A stretch of DNA of 64,000 bases from Eurosta solidaginis. Lineage: Eukaryota; Arthropoda; Insecta; Diptera; Tephritidae. This document shows positions 23,860 through 34,109 of the stretch, one piece after another; the first letter of the stretch is position 1, and each line of letters starts with the position of its first letter. Where the stretch lies: assembly GCF_040869045.1 (NCBI RefSeq), contig NC_090322.1:272330662-272394661 (forward strand), given 5' to 3'. A program made the position numbers and the translations under genes. The notes under the pieces were generated by a model that was given only the letters and a program-made list of their open reading frames with translations, was not told the origin of the DNA and did no database searches.

Positions 23860-23912
23860 GGTCTCAGCTGAGTATGTAATGTTCGGTTACACCCGAACTT
23901 AGCCTTCCTTAT
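23860..23912 (+). repeat. Terminal hairpin of the dispersed element
   Basis: GTTCGG and CCGAAC flank a 6-nt loop (about 23881-23898), followed by 'ttagccttcctt'. The adjacent 'ctcagctgagtat' is inverted relative to 'atactcagctgag' at about 12154. A hairpin close to the 3' end is a feature of Helitron/Helentron-type elements. Confidence 0.5.
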
Positions 23913-24302
23913 TTGTTTTTTATTCATTTGTGAGAATAGTAAAAATTTTAGTTTCCATTTTTTAAGCTCGATTTGGCCACTTTTTTCTCTCCTTCATTAG
24001 GGCTCTTGGTACTCGGATAGTCGTCTAACCGAATTATTCGAATATGTCATTAGTAGACTATTAAAAGTCCTGGTAGTCGACTTCATTCCATTGGTCCAAA
24101 TATTTAGACTATTCGGTTAGTAAATAAATAAATAAGAAACATACGTACCGTTACGTAGTATTTGGGATATTCAAATATTCAATACATTCTGAGATGGGGC
24201 GTTCTTCAACCAAACTCTGAAATAAGGCGCTGTTCAAAATTTGTCTGAGATAAGACGACAGCGGAGATAGGGCGATATTTCACTCAGCACTAAATATGGT
24301 AT
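23913..24302. other. No gene; fragment of an unnamed repeat
   Basis: 24180-24290 contains 'cattctgagatggggcgttc', similar to 'cattctgagatgaagcgttc' at about 31325, so a short repeat family is shared by these two places. No coding sequence is seen. Confidence 0.4.
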
Positions 24303-24399
24303 CGTTGTTATTGTAGCGATAAGGGCACTTGCAGGTTCTTTGCCGGATAATGATCCGGTACGTTGTGGTAACGAAGCACCATTGAGGTACATTATCGAT
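24303..24399 (-). mobile_element. SINE-like (CAA)n family, truncated copy
   Basis: Tail end only: a short (GTT)n near 24305 followed by 'gtagcgataaggg' and 'ggataatgatccggtac', diverged from the 9712-10125 copy. Confidence 0.6.
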
Positions 24400-24608
24400 C
24401 CCCCAGCGGGTTAGGTGGTCAGAATATACCCGCGGTAGGTATGCCTGTCGTAAGAGGCGACTAAAATACCAGATTCAAGGAGTTGTATAGCGCAACTCTT
24501 TCAGGTTGCCAGCTCAATATATAGATTCTCCAAACCCAATTGTCAACCTCACCTATCCGTGTGGAATCCTGTTTCATTAACAGCGAGGCTCTGGCGACCC
24601 CGAACTCT
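24400..24608 (+). mobile_element. SINE-like (CAA)n family, head end only
   Basis: Sense-strand head: 'cccccagcgggttagg' at 24400, then 'acccgcggtaggtatgcc', then 'gtcgtaagaggcgactaaaa'. It is cut off at about 24608 in the 'gaggctctggcgacccc' block. It lies directly against the antisense tail copy at 24303-24399. Confidence 0.7.
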
Positions 24609-25047
24609 TCAAATATTTTGATATCTCTTCTACCGGACTGTATGGAATATTTGTTCCAAATGTGAGCCAAATCGGACCACAAATACGAGTTTTTTAATAC
24701 CTCGATCCTTGCCACACCTTGCGGGATTTTTTTTCTTGAAGTGATTTATATTTCTGTATGTATTATGTGTTCCAAATATGAGCTAAATCGGACCACAAAT
24801 ACGATTTTTTGAAATTTTTCGATCCATGACCCACCTATCGGAGTTTTTTTTTCATATTATTGCATTGTCATCGGGTTCTGAACCATTTTCCAAGTTTCAA
24901 GCTTTTAGCTTATCGGGAAGTTCCTTAAATTTTAATTACAAAATTCGTTCACAACGGCCGTGCGGCCGGCCAGCCTGTCAAGTCAAGCTAAATAAAAACG
25001 TTTAAAAAACGTAAGGGTGCACCTCTCAAAGACAAGGTGTATAATTA
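24609..25047 (+). repeat. Relic of a satellite-type repeat related to 27441-29225
   Basis: Two units about 116 bp apart share 'ttccaaatgtgagccaaatc' (near 24654) and 'ttccaaatatgagctaaatc' (near 24770). The 3' part has 'gcattgtcatcg' and 'caagctaaataaaaacg', which match blocks of the 122-bp array and its flank near 29200. Confidence 0.55.
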
Positions 25048-25427
25048 AGTAAAAGGGTAATAGTCTAGAACAGGGGTCGACTGCTAATACGCGTTCAAAA
25101 ATATCGAGAGGGGTGTCAAAAGAGGCGTATTGACTTCAACAATAACCCGAAGACGGAAAATAAAAAGTATAACTCGGTCAAAAGATATTACCGAAAAACC
25201 GAAAAATGACCCCGAGTCCTTCCGAAAACACAATTTTTTTCAGTGCACAACAACATTACAACAACCACATGAAAATTGCCAAATTCAACTGCAAACATAT
25301 CCGGACAGAGACAAAATTTTGCTTTTCCGCCTGCGGATTATTGTTGTCGAGGTCAATACGCGTCTTTGGACACCTCTCGATATTTTTTGACGCGTATTAG
25401 CATTCGCCCCTATTCTAGACTTTTACT
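25048..25427. mobile_element. MITE with long inverted repeats, 'CTAGAACAGGGGTCGAC' family
   Basis: The left end 'gtctagaacaggggtcgact' and the right end 'cgcccctattctagac' are inverted. The next blocks, 'aaaaatatcgagaggggtgt' and 'gacacctctcgatatttttt', are also inverted. The element is about 380 bp and has no transposase. Related copies: 31797-32231, the two halves flanking the piggyBac element (49661-49771 and 52301-52375), 54900-55165, and decayed pieces near 424 and 4720-5331. The superfamily is unassigned. Confidence 0.7.
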
Positions 25428-25457
25428 CAAGTTTCTTATTAATTTAATAAAAGTTCA

Positions 25458-25640
25458 ATGTTGTTGTTGTAGCGATAAGGTTACTCCCCGAAGGCTTTGG
25501 GGAGTGTTATCGATGTGATGGTCCTTTGCCGGATACAGATCCGGTACGCTCCGGTAACACAGCACCATTAAGGTGCTAGCCCGACCATCTCGGGAACGAT
25601 TTATATGGCCACATCAAACCTTCAAGCCGTCCCTCCCTCT
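25458..25640 (-). mobile_element. SINE-like (CAA)n family, 5'-truncated copy
   Basis: (GTT)n at 25458-25469, then 'gtagcgataaggttactccc', 'gtgttatcgatgtgatgg' and 'aggtgctagcccgaccatct'. The head half is missing. Confidence 0.75.
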
Positions 25641-26330
25641 TGGGGAGGAAAAAAACTTTAAATTTAGGTACATTCGGTTATTGAACACAAAAACAAAAAC
25701 AATTAAACAGCAATATATCGGCAATCTGATCTTTGGGAATGTACCTAGCCTTTTGTAGCAATATAGGAGTATTACATATGTATATGGTATAAACAAATAC
25801 AGGGTTGCACCGAGCAAGATTGAATGAACGCAAAAGTTGACTACCAACTTTGTTGCATGCTATTACCGCAAGCCCGTTTACAATATTCAATTTTCAGATA
25901 TTGACTGGAAAAAATGATCAATGTAAAGGGTTTTTAACAAAAAGAATATAGACCTTACATATGTTCAGCTTTATTACATAAATACGAGTTACGGTAGTTA
26001 TTTTTCTTATGGTATTTCGGGATGACATATTTTTTAAACGCATGCGTGTGACCTTAGTTTTCTCAGATGAGACCAAGCAAGTGAGTACTAGGTTTTCGTC
26101 CTAATCCGAGAAATCAATTTCCAAAAAAATTTTATATTCCTCAACCGTTTTGTTCCTGTTAAACTTCATGCTGATTTATGAAATTTTATATTGAAAAGTT
26201 AATAAATGAGCTCCGATTTATTTAGACTCAAACGAAGTTTTTAAAACCTAATCGTTTTATTTTTTGTTTTTGACATTAAAATGAGTACCTATCGAATACC
26301 ATTGTAAGATAGATAGAAATATATTTTCAA
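25641..26330. other. No gene; includes an unoccupied MITE target
   Basis: 25705-25760 ('cagcaatatatcggcaatct' and 'ttgggaatgtacct') is the uninterrupted form of a repeat that at 29520-29840 is split by a MITE. The rest is AT-rich and unrecognised. Confidence 0.5.
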
Positions 26331-26695
26331 TAGAAAATAATTTTCAATTAAAAAGAGCTTATATAACAGTAGTAGAAGGTGAAACAATCGTTTATAGTTA
26401 ATCACCTCAATATAAAATTATAATAAAATTTATGTTATTAACAGAATAATTTAATTCACAGTAAAAAGCGTGGGGTGCTTGATATTGAATGTTACAATCA
26501 TTCTATTGGCAACTATCTGAGAGGGAAGATATGAAATGTAGTCAAATACACCCCACGCTTTTTACTCTGAATTAAATTATTCTGTTAATAACATAAATTT
26601 TATTATAATTTTATATTGAGGTGATTAACTATAAACGATTGTTTCACGTTCTACTACTGTTATATAAACTCTTTTTAATTGAAAATTATTTTCTA
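26331..26695. mobile_element. Palindromic MITE-like element, 147-bp arms
   Basis: Arm 26331-26477 is repeated in inverse at 26549-26695, with very few mismatches, around a 71-bp spacer. The inner tip is GTAAAAAGCGTGGGGTG facing CACCCCACGCTTTTTAC. The DNA or RNA could form a near-perfect 147-bp stem. No ORF is present. A target duplication was not resolved. Confidence 0.8.
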
Positions 26696-26699
26696 TTTT

Positions 26700-27440
26700 T
26701 TAGTTCGGTATACTAGAAAAGCGTGTTTTTTTAGTATTTTTAAACTATTATTTATTTTTAATTTTTTAGTTCGAGTAATTTTAAAAGTTTTAGTCGAGAG
26801 TGATGAAACCTCGAAACGCCAGCGGTCCATGGATGAATCCAACCCCACGGCACCGAAAAGGGCCAAGACGCAAGGGGCTGGACGCGGTCTTTCGCCGAAA
26901 TTGCCAAGGGTCTGCAGATCATTGGCATTATAGACGAGAGCAGCGAAGATGGCAGGATCCCAAAACAACAGTGGAACGATCGAGGCCGCGCTCGCTACGG
27001 TGGCCGTTAAGGTTAAGAAAGACAACCCTGGTCCACCGCCATCTTACACCGATGCAGGGTGGTTCCAGGGCAATGTCAAGCTAATTGCCTGTGACGACTC
27101 CAGATCGGTAAACCTCTATAGGGCCGCCGTCACGCTGATAGGGGTGGTATATCCGGGCACGCGCCTCAAGGTAGTGGAGGCGCGTGAGATCCCCTCACGA
27201 CCAAGGGCTAGAGCCTGGGTTCCAGTGACGCCAACGGACCCAGCTGACATCCTGGAGCTGCTCCAGGAGTACAACCCGTCACAGGTTTGGAAGTCAACCC
27301 GGATAAAACCGAGCTTGTTCTCTTCACGAGGAGGTACAAAGTACCAAATCTTACACCGCCAAGAATTGGGGGGTACGTTCTTAGCGTTTAGCGATCAAGT
27401 CAAGTATTTGGGAGTCATTCTGGATAGGAAGCTATTATGC
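26700..27440 (+). pseudogene. Internally deleted LOA-type LINE (ORF1 fused to RT thumb)
   Basis: Encodes an N-terminal basic part ('TAPKRAKTQGAGRG'), then a DUF4780-like segment ('GWFQGNVKLIACDD', 'VYPGTRLKVVEAREIP') to about 27285. It jumps directly to the reverse-transcriptase thumb: 'KTELVLFTRRYKVP', then 'SDQVKYLGVILDRKLL' at about 27390-27440. The endonuclease and catalytic palm are missing, so an internal deletion of several kilobases joined the two ends. A frameshift lies near 26950. The RT fragment runs straight into the satellite at 27441. It belongs to the same broad group as 5346-11498 but is a different family. Confidence 0.75.
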
Positions 27441-29225
27441 AAGGTTTCAAATCTATGGCCATTTGGGGTGTTCATAAGTTCAATTGACCTTATGTCACCA
27501 CACCTTCACATTGATGCATTGTCATCGAGCCTGGATACGCGTGCAAAGTTTCAATCAAACTTATGGCCATTCAAAGTGGTAATAAGGCCAATTGACCTTA
27601 TGGGCGTTGACCTTATGTCACCACACCATCACATTAATGCATTGTCATCGGTCCTTGATACGTATGCAAAGTTTCAAATTAATCAGACTTCTAGAAACCG
27701 GTGAAAATTAAGCTCAAAGATTCCGTTACATAGTTACAGGTCAAGCTAATAAAAGCTTGTAAAAGCTTGTTAAAAAGGGCTCAAGTATGCTCTTTCGTAG
27801 ATGGGCCATGCATCCACTTCTATCATTAATAAAGGAATGCGTTTTTCGCATTATGTGCAAGGTTTCAAATCTATGGCCATTTGGGGTGGTTATAAGTTCA
27901 ATTGCCTTTATGTACGTTAACCTTATGTCACCCCACCATCACATTATTGCATTGTCATCAAGCCTTGATACGTGTGCAAAGTTTCAATCAAACATGGCCA
28001 TTCAAAGTGGTAAGAAGGTCAACTGACCTTATGGCCGTTGACCTTATGTCACCAGACCATCACATTAGCGCATTGTCATCGAGCCTTGATACGTGTGCAA
28101 AGTTTCAATCAATCCTATGGCAATTCAAAGTGGTAATAAGGCCAATTGACCTTATGGCCATTGACCTTATGTCATCACACCATCACATTAATGCATTGTC
28201 ATCGAGCCTTGATACGTGTGCAAAGTTTCAATAAAGCTTATGGCCATTCAAAGTGGTAAGAAGGCCAATTGACCTTATGGCCGTTGTTCTTATGTCACCA
28301 CACCATCATATTAATGCATTGTCATCGAGCCTTGATACGTGTGCAAAGGTTTAATCACACTTATGGCCATTCAAAGTGGTAATAAGGCCAATTGACCATA
28401 TGGACGTTGACCTTATGTCACCATACCATCACATTAATGCATTGTCATCGGTCCTTGATACGTATGCAAAGTTTCAAATTAATCAGACTTCTAGAAACCG
28501 GTGAAAGTTAAGCTCAAAGATTCCGTTACATAGAGGTCAAGCTAATAAAAGCGTGTTAAAAAGGGCTCTAGTATGCTCTTTCGTAGATGTGCCATGCAGC
28601 CACTTCTATCATTAATAAAGGAATGCGTTTTTCGCATTATGTGCAAGATTTCAAATCTATGGCCATTTGGTGTGGTCATAAGTTCAATTGACCTTATGTC
28701 CGTTAACCGTCACCCCACCATCACATTATTGCATTTTCCTCGAGCCTTGATACGTGTGCAAAGTTTCAAGCAGACTTCTGACTATTCAAAGTGGTAATAA
28801 GGCCAATTGACCTTACGGCCGTTGACCTTATGTCACCAGACCATCACATTAGCGCATTGTCATCGAGCCTTGATACGTGTGCAAAGTTTCAATCAATCTT
28901 ATTGCAATTCAAAGTGGTAATAAGGCCAATTGACCTTATGGCCGTTGACCTTATGTCATCACACCATCACATTAATGCATTGTCATCGAGCCTTGATACG
29001 TGTGCAAAGTTCAAATCACACTTATGACCATTCAAAGTGGTAATAAGGCCAATTGACCTTATGGACGTTGACCTTATGTCACCACACCATCACATTAATG
29101 CATTGTCATCGGTCCTTGATACGATTGCAAAGTTTCAAATTAATCAGACTTCTAGAAACCGGTGAAAGTTAAGCTCAAAGATTCCGTTACATAGAGGCCA
29201 AGCTAATAAAAGCGTGCTAAAAAGA
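27441..29225 (+). repeat. 122-bp tandem repeat array with higher-order blocks
   Basis: The block 'gcattgtcatcgagccttga' recurs about every 122 bp (near 27516, 27640, 27948, 28071, 28192, 28315, 28438, 28852, 28974 and 29100). A distinct segment starting 'aagctcaaagattccgttac' and containing 'atgctctttcgtagatg' occurs at about 27713, 28511 and (truncated) 29169. Groups of 122-bp units were therefore duplicated as larger blocks of about 800 and 660 bp. Apparent ORFs in it are repeat artefacts. Confidence 0.88.
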
Positions 29226-29524
29226 GATATTATCTTTTGTAGCAAATACAGCGAAATTTAAATTTTGAATTTTTTCGTGTTTTTATATTTTTCGTAAATT
29301 ATTGAAAATAATTTATTTTTGATTGTCATTTGTTACATTGACAATAAAATTCGAAGCACCAAGCAAAACTAGATTTTTCACTCAATTAGGCATTCAATAA
29401 AGCAATAGTGAGATAATTAAGAATTTGTATTTTGTATGGAAGAGAGAGTTCAATTAGGGCCTTAATGTAGAGAACTTGACAAATTATTTCATTAAGCCTC
29501 TGTGTGAAATTGGAATAAACAGCA
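29226..29524. other. No gene recognised
   Basis: AT-rich sequence between the satellite and a MITE; no motif supported. Confidence 0.4.
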
Positions 29525-29530
29525 ATATAT

Positions 29531-29789
29531 GTGGATTGTGGATAAAACAAGTGTGATATCGTATCTGTCCACTGCCTGACAGGATGTTCAATGTGGCTAC
29601 TTTTTAGCATTTTGGCAGCGTTTTGACAGGGTGTTCAATATGGCGGCGCATAGGGCCGGCTGTCTTTAGAGGGTGTTAGATAGAGATACAGAATGAGACA
29701 GCGATAGTCAATTAAAAATCAGGTAATCCATTATATTTGTAATTTTGACGTCTATGCAGAAGTTATCACACTTGTTTTATCCACAATGA
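29531..29789. mobile_element. MITE with 'TGTGGATAAAACAAGTGTGA' inverted ends
   Basis: Inverted termini of about 24 bp enclose 259 bp. Duplicated 'atatat' flanks it (29525-29530 and 29790-29795), and the uninterrupted site is visible at about 25711-25720. Internal blocks ('ctgacaggatgttcaatgtg', 'gacagggtgttcaatatggc') recur in inverse at 53670-53857. Confidence 0.75.
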
Positions 29790-29846
29790 ATATATCGGCA
29801 CTCTGATGTTTGGGAATGTACCTACCTTTTCTAGCCATATAGGAGT

Positions 29847-29890
29847 TGTTGTTGTTGTTGTAGCAGTTTAATTGCATTTGTTGTAATATA
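29847..29890. repeat. (TTG)n run and SINE-tail scrap
   Basis: Five TTG units and 'gtagcag', resembling the tail of the (CAA)n SINE-like family, directly before the Tc1-like element. Confidence 0.4.
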
Positions 29891-30918
29891 CACTTACGGT
29901 CATAAAAAATCCGACGACAATGTGTTCCCTGTTACGTCGTTTCTACGGTCATTACAGCTATGTAACAAAACTTTTTAGTTATTGTGATTAATATCGACAA
30001 TTCCTTAACTCATTAGGTGGTATCGTAAGGCGAGAAAGCTAGAAAGTTCCTAGCAGTTTGAGTAAAAGCAAAAATGTTTCATAAAATATTTTATCCTTGA
30101 AGAAGAAAATTAATATAATTGTTTACGAAGCACAAATCACGCAAAATATGGAAATAGTAGGCGGAGTACATTACAATAAATTATTCTTAAAAAGATTATG
30201 GACGAAATATATTAAATAGGTGACTTTATCCTCTCATTTTCGAAGTGGACAACCACGAAAGGCCAATGTAGGCGTTGATAGGAATATCGTCATCATGGCT
30301 CTTCTGAATACATTTAAAACTGCTCCAGAAACTTCCGCGGAATTGAAGGATAATATAAACATGACAACTACAATAGCAAGGGCTCTGTTTCTCTTGAGAA
30401 AAACGAATTTGATGGCCCATGGCTACAAAAAAACCTACTTCCACCACAAAAAAGCGATCCCGCACGCTAAGGGGTATTATAAAAACATAAATTGGACAGG
30501 GAACGATTGGCCATGATTCATATTCTCTTATGATTGCATAAGTTTTAATCAGTTAAGGTTCGCGATGCGTAATAAGTCCCAAAAATCAGGAAGATTGAAT
30601 CAAAACTGCGTTAAGCAACAGTGAAGGATTCTCCATATATAATGGTGTGGAACGCATTAAAAACCGTGAAAGTCGATTATTTTGCGTGATTTGTTCTTTT
30701 TAGACAATTATATTGTTTTTTTTCTTGAAGGATAAAATTATTACTTATATGAAATATAGTTGATTTTACGAAAACTACTAGGGACTTTCTAATTTTCTCG
30801 ACTTAAAGTACCACATAATGGGTTAAGGAATTATCGATATTAAACACAATAACTAAAAAGATGTAGTGACTGTAGAAACAGGGAAAACAGTTTCTTGGGC
30901 TTTTTTTTACCGTAGGTG
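29891..30918. mobile_element. Tc1-like element with roughly 230-bp inverted repeats, TA target
   Basis: Starts 'cacttacggtcat' after TA (29889-29890) and ends 'taccgtaggtg' before TA (30919-30920). The first and last 200 bp or more are inverted copies, with shared inner blocks such as 'atcgacaattccttaactca' (left) and the inverse of 'gggttaaggaattatcgata' (right). TA duplication and long inverted repeats fit Tc1/mariner. It is about 1.03 kb and has only a transposase remnant. Confidence 0.82.
30220..30516 (+). pseudogene. Tc1-like transposase N-terminal remnant
   Basis: The frame reads 'SGQPRKANVGVDRNI' then 'KTAPETSAELKDNINMTT', matching the GRPR-type hook and second helix-turn-helix of Tc1 transposase DNA-binding domains. 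The DDE catalytic domain is absent or scrambled. Lying centrally between the long inverted repeats supports its identity. Confidence 0.55.
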
Positions 30919-30920
30919 TA

Positions 30921-31796
30921 GGAGCATTATATATACATATGTACTCAACCCATATTTTATTTTTCTTGATTTAGTTCTTTTTATTTATTAGAAAACCCCA
31001 TCCAAAATATTTGAATTATAACTTTCATTCCGGTAATTATATTTTGGAAAATACGTTATGATTGAAAGAGAATACAACTGCTACCAATTTTAGAAAATTC
31101 ATTTAAAATTTTTTTTTCACAAAATCATTTTCATAAATCATTTTCTACTAAATATTTTGTGAATTGATAGTTATGTTGGTTTGGTCATTCTTTCAGAAAT
31201 TGTTGGAAGAATGTCGTGTGTTAGAATTGTATTCAAAAATGCACTCTCTCAAAATTTGTTTCAAAAACTCCCTATATTAGCATAAGTTCAATGCATTTTG
31301 TCATAAGAGGGAGTTAATGAAAAGCATTCTGAGATGAAGCGTTCTTCAATCTAACTCTAATATAGGGCGGTTTTGTGACAAATCTTGAATTGGGAAATTT
31401 TTGAAAAATATTTAGAGATAGCACGATTTTGAACAGGCAGCCGATATGGGGTGATACGCTACTCAGCAGCCGCAATGAACTGATAAAAACAAAAATAAAA
31501 GAAAATAGCTTGTTGTCTTATAACTTTATATTCCTACCTTGACTTTGACGGTCCTGCTACCCAGTGAGTATTCACCTTTTTATTCTGAAATTTCGTAAAG
31601 CTCTTTTCCATTAAGTATTCATGGAAGCGTTCCGGATAAATCTTTAATTTAGAATATTCGGAATACGTTCATTTGATACTACCTCACGAGGTCCGAATAC
31701 ATATTTCAAATAAGTATATACATAATTTTCCAAATATAACCCGATTCCCCTAATTCTTAAATGGAGACGAATGTTCCGAACATACGGAATTAATAG
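30921..31796. other. No gene; scraps of unnamed repeats
   Basis: 31320-31460 shares 'cattctgagatgaagcgttc' with 24180-24290. 'actccctatattagcataag' near 31269 resembles 'actccctatgttagttatg' near 35327. No coding exon is supported. Confidence 0.4.
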
Positions 31797-32231
31797 AACA
31801 GAAGGTCGACTTTTAATATGCGCCCAAAAACTTCGAGAGAAGTGTCAAAACACGCGCATTGACCTCGATAACAATAATTCGAAGGCGAAAATAAAAATTT
31901 TTGCTCGTACAAACGATATTGACGAAAAAGCGAAAAATTACCCCAGGTTGCGTTGCCGGCCTTGAGCCGAGCTGATAAAAAATTAACCTTGGCCGGTCCA
32001 CCAATGACGTGGGATCAAAATTAAATGCGTGCAAAATCCCTTTGTGCACAAAATCTTTTTCAGTGCACAAAAACATTACAACCACATGAAAATTGCTAAC
32101 TTCAACTGCAAATATCTCCGGACAGAGATACAATCTTTCTTTTCCCCTTCAGATTATTGTTATCGAGGTCACCTCTCTCGATATTTTTGGACGCGTATTA
32201 ACAGTAGACTCCTGTTCTAGACTTTTACCTG
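31797..32231. mobile_element. MITE, 'CTAGAACAGGGGTCGAC' family, second copy
   Basis: The left part has 'cttcgagagaagtgtcaaaa' and the right part 'cacctctctcgatatttttg' and 'ctgttctagacttttac'. The internal block 'cattacaaccacatgaaaat' is shared with 25048-25427. It is more diverged, with an extra piece near 31940-32040. Confidence 0.65.
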
Positions 32232-32500
32232 AATAAGTTAACATGCCCTATAAGTACATTTCGTTATGGCATCTCCATTATTTACTAATGACATTTTTAC
32301 GTGAATCGTATATTAATATGTTTACGTTGGTGTCCTCACTTTTCATAAAATTACCTATGTTCAATGTTCAGCCATACTTATAGATCGTGGCATAGTTAAT
32401 AAATTCACTATAAAATTAAAAACAAAATTTATAAGGAATTATGCAGTGCAGTACTTATCGGGTATTTGTAAACTGATAACTTCCTATTTCTACTACTAAT

Positions 32501-33507
32501 CAGCCCTATTCTGCATTTCGAGTTGGATTGGAATTTTTTCGATTTGGCAATTTTGGTATTCTGTGTTCCAATCTCTTTCAATCCAACTTGAATCGTTCAA
32601 TTTTGTTTATTCTGCATTCCGATCGTAGTTCCGTTTTTCTAAGTTGCAAATTTGTTGGCGGAAAAATATTTTATGTGTCGATGTCGAAGTCCTTGGACGT
32701 ATTTGCCCCGCAAAAGTATCTAACACATACTTGAAAGCATCCTTATTAAGTCGAAATTTTTTTGAACCTAAATAAGAAAATAAGTCATTAAACTTTACCA
32801 CTTTTAAGTTCAATTTCTTACAATTCGTCACTCATCTCAAATGGATTACACAAATCTGGCAATATTTGCCGTTCCATTCTCGCCTGGCCATTTCCGTATG
32901 CGTTGCTTTCCAACTCCACAAATAATGCCGCGGGTATTGATTCCAGTATAATAGACAGCTATAATTTGTGTCTGTCTGTTCGTTGGGTCCAGTTATATGC
33001 CAAAGCAAGCTGCCGGAGTTAGAGGAAGGTGAAGCGAAAACGTAAACAATCCTTGCGGAAAGATAAATAAATCTTCGTAAAGTATTTTAGGCCAGTGCAA
33101 TGAAATTAGCATCCATAAAATTCAGAAAATGTCAACTATATTCGTGCAGGAATCCGTTTTAACAAAACTTGGTGGCCACGGCAGGGAATTGGCCAAAAGA
33201 ACGACAAAGACACACAATTATGAAAGCACTTCAATCAAAAAAACATATCACTGCGGCAATATATTCTATTGTTTTTTTTTTGTACAAAATGGCGTGGATA
33301 ATAAAATATAAACGTTTTTCAGTGTTTTTTACAAATTTTCTTTAATTTATTTTGTTCCAATGTTCACACATTCCGTACAAACAGCTGATTTCTAAAAATC
33401 ATTTGCTCTTCCTCTTTTCGTTACAATTCCGTCGTAATGCAGAATACCCAACTTCGATTAAAGCGGAACGTAGAACGGGAACTTAATCGAAATGCAGAAT
33501 AGGGGTG
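32501..33507 (+). mobile_element. TIR element family 1 ('CAGCCCTATTCTGCATTTCG'), copy A
   Basis: Ends 'CAGCCCTATTCTGCATTTCG' (32501) and 'TCGAAATGCAGAATAGGGG' (to 33507) are inverted, and a 3-bp AAT duplication flanks it (32498-32500, 33508-33510). ATTCTG recurs at 32508, 32558 and 32609, a 50-51 bp spacing, and its inverse near 33441 and 33496. It is 1007 bp with no transposase-like ORF. Copy B (34110-35236) is the same element in the opposite orientation. Confidence 0.85.
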
Positions 33508-34109
33508 AATATTTTTCGAAAACTCGCAAAGAAACAGCACAGTTAACGGATGTAATTAGATTTGGGAGCAAAATGGCTGCAATTGTCAAAAAATGTGTTT
33601 GTCGAGCAAACCTCTTGTGATTGAATCATGATGCCCTTCAACAAATTTTGATCTCATATATGTATATATAATTAAAAGTTTGAATATAGCAAGGTACATT
33701 TTTTTAAGAAAATACAATAATATGTGGTAAAAGTCGAACAGTCGCATAAAAGCGAGTAGTCGAATAATCCTTGTTCGGCGATTTTTCGAAGATCGATATT
33801 CGAGTCGACTTATTAACATTTGAAATCTTTAGAAAATGAGTGCTACTATTAGTAATTTGCTCTCCAAAATGGCCCAGATGAAAAATCTTATCGATTTTAT
33901 AGCTGGTGAACTTAAAAGCCATTGTGTGGGCCAAAAAAAGTGTGAATGATGTTTTTTTAACCAATTTTAGCTGGCAAATGCTTGTGGTATCTTGTGAACA
34001 ACAAAATGCCGGTGTGAAATTGGTATCTAACACTTCAATTGATTAACCCTGTACATATGTTTATATTTTCAAAATAGATGCGTCGATACATGTTAATAGT
34101 TAAATTAAT
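33508..34109. other. Spacer between the two inverted family-1 copies
   Basis: About 600 bp, AT-rich, no gene recognised. Around 33740-33810 there is a cluster of 'cgaagatcgatattcgagtc'-like short inverted motifs. Confidence 0.4.

Larger units (their letters stand above)
12150..23912. mobile_element. Dispersed repeat element carrying a 130-bp tandem array, split by a gypsy insertion
   Basis: The left part (12150-13296) begins 'tatactcagctgagcagag', has a (TCCG)n run at 12297-12312 and two related internal modules. The right part (19666-23912) continues across the gypsy insertion, holds about 31 units of 130 bp, and ends with 'ctcagctgagtatg', an inverted match to the left end, plus a GTTCGG/CCGAAC hairpin. 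The gypsy element sits between duplicated 'atat' sites, so the two flanks are one element. No protein is encoded. The structure recalls fly Helentron-associated or foldback elements that carry internal satellites; the superfamily is not proven. The left terminus appears truncated, because the hairpin motif is missing there. Confidence 0.65.

Noticed and set aside
24400..24480. HDV-like ribozyme in the SINE-like head
   Set aside because: The P1-like GCGGGT/ACCCGC helix exists, but the downstream strand needed for P2 is missing and the GGTAT/ATACC pairing is local, so the required double pseudoknot cannot form.
27787..29027. Series of + strand frames with similar repeated peptides
   Set aside because: They are translations of the 122-bp satellite; the repeats fall in different frames and have no start context.
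30220..30516. Possible host gene
   Set aside because: It lies centrally between the long inverted repeats of a Tc1-like element and resembles a transposase DNA-binding domain.
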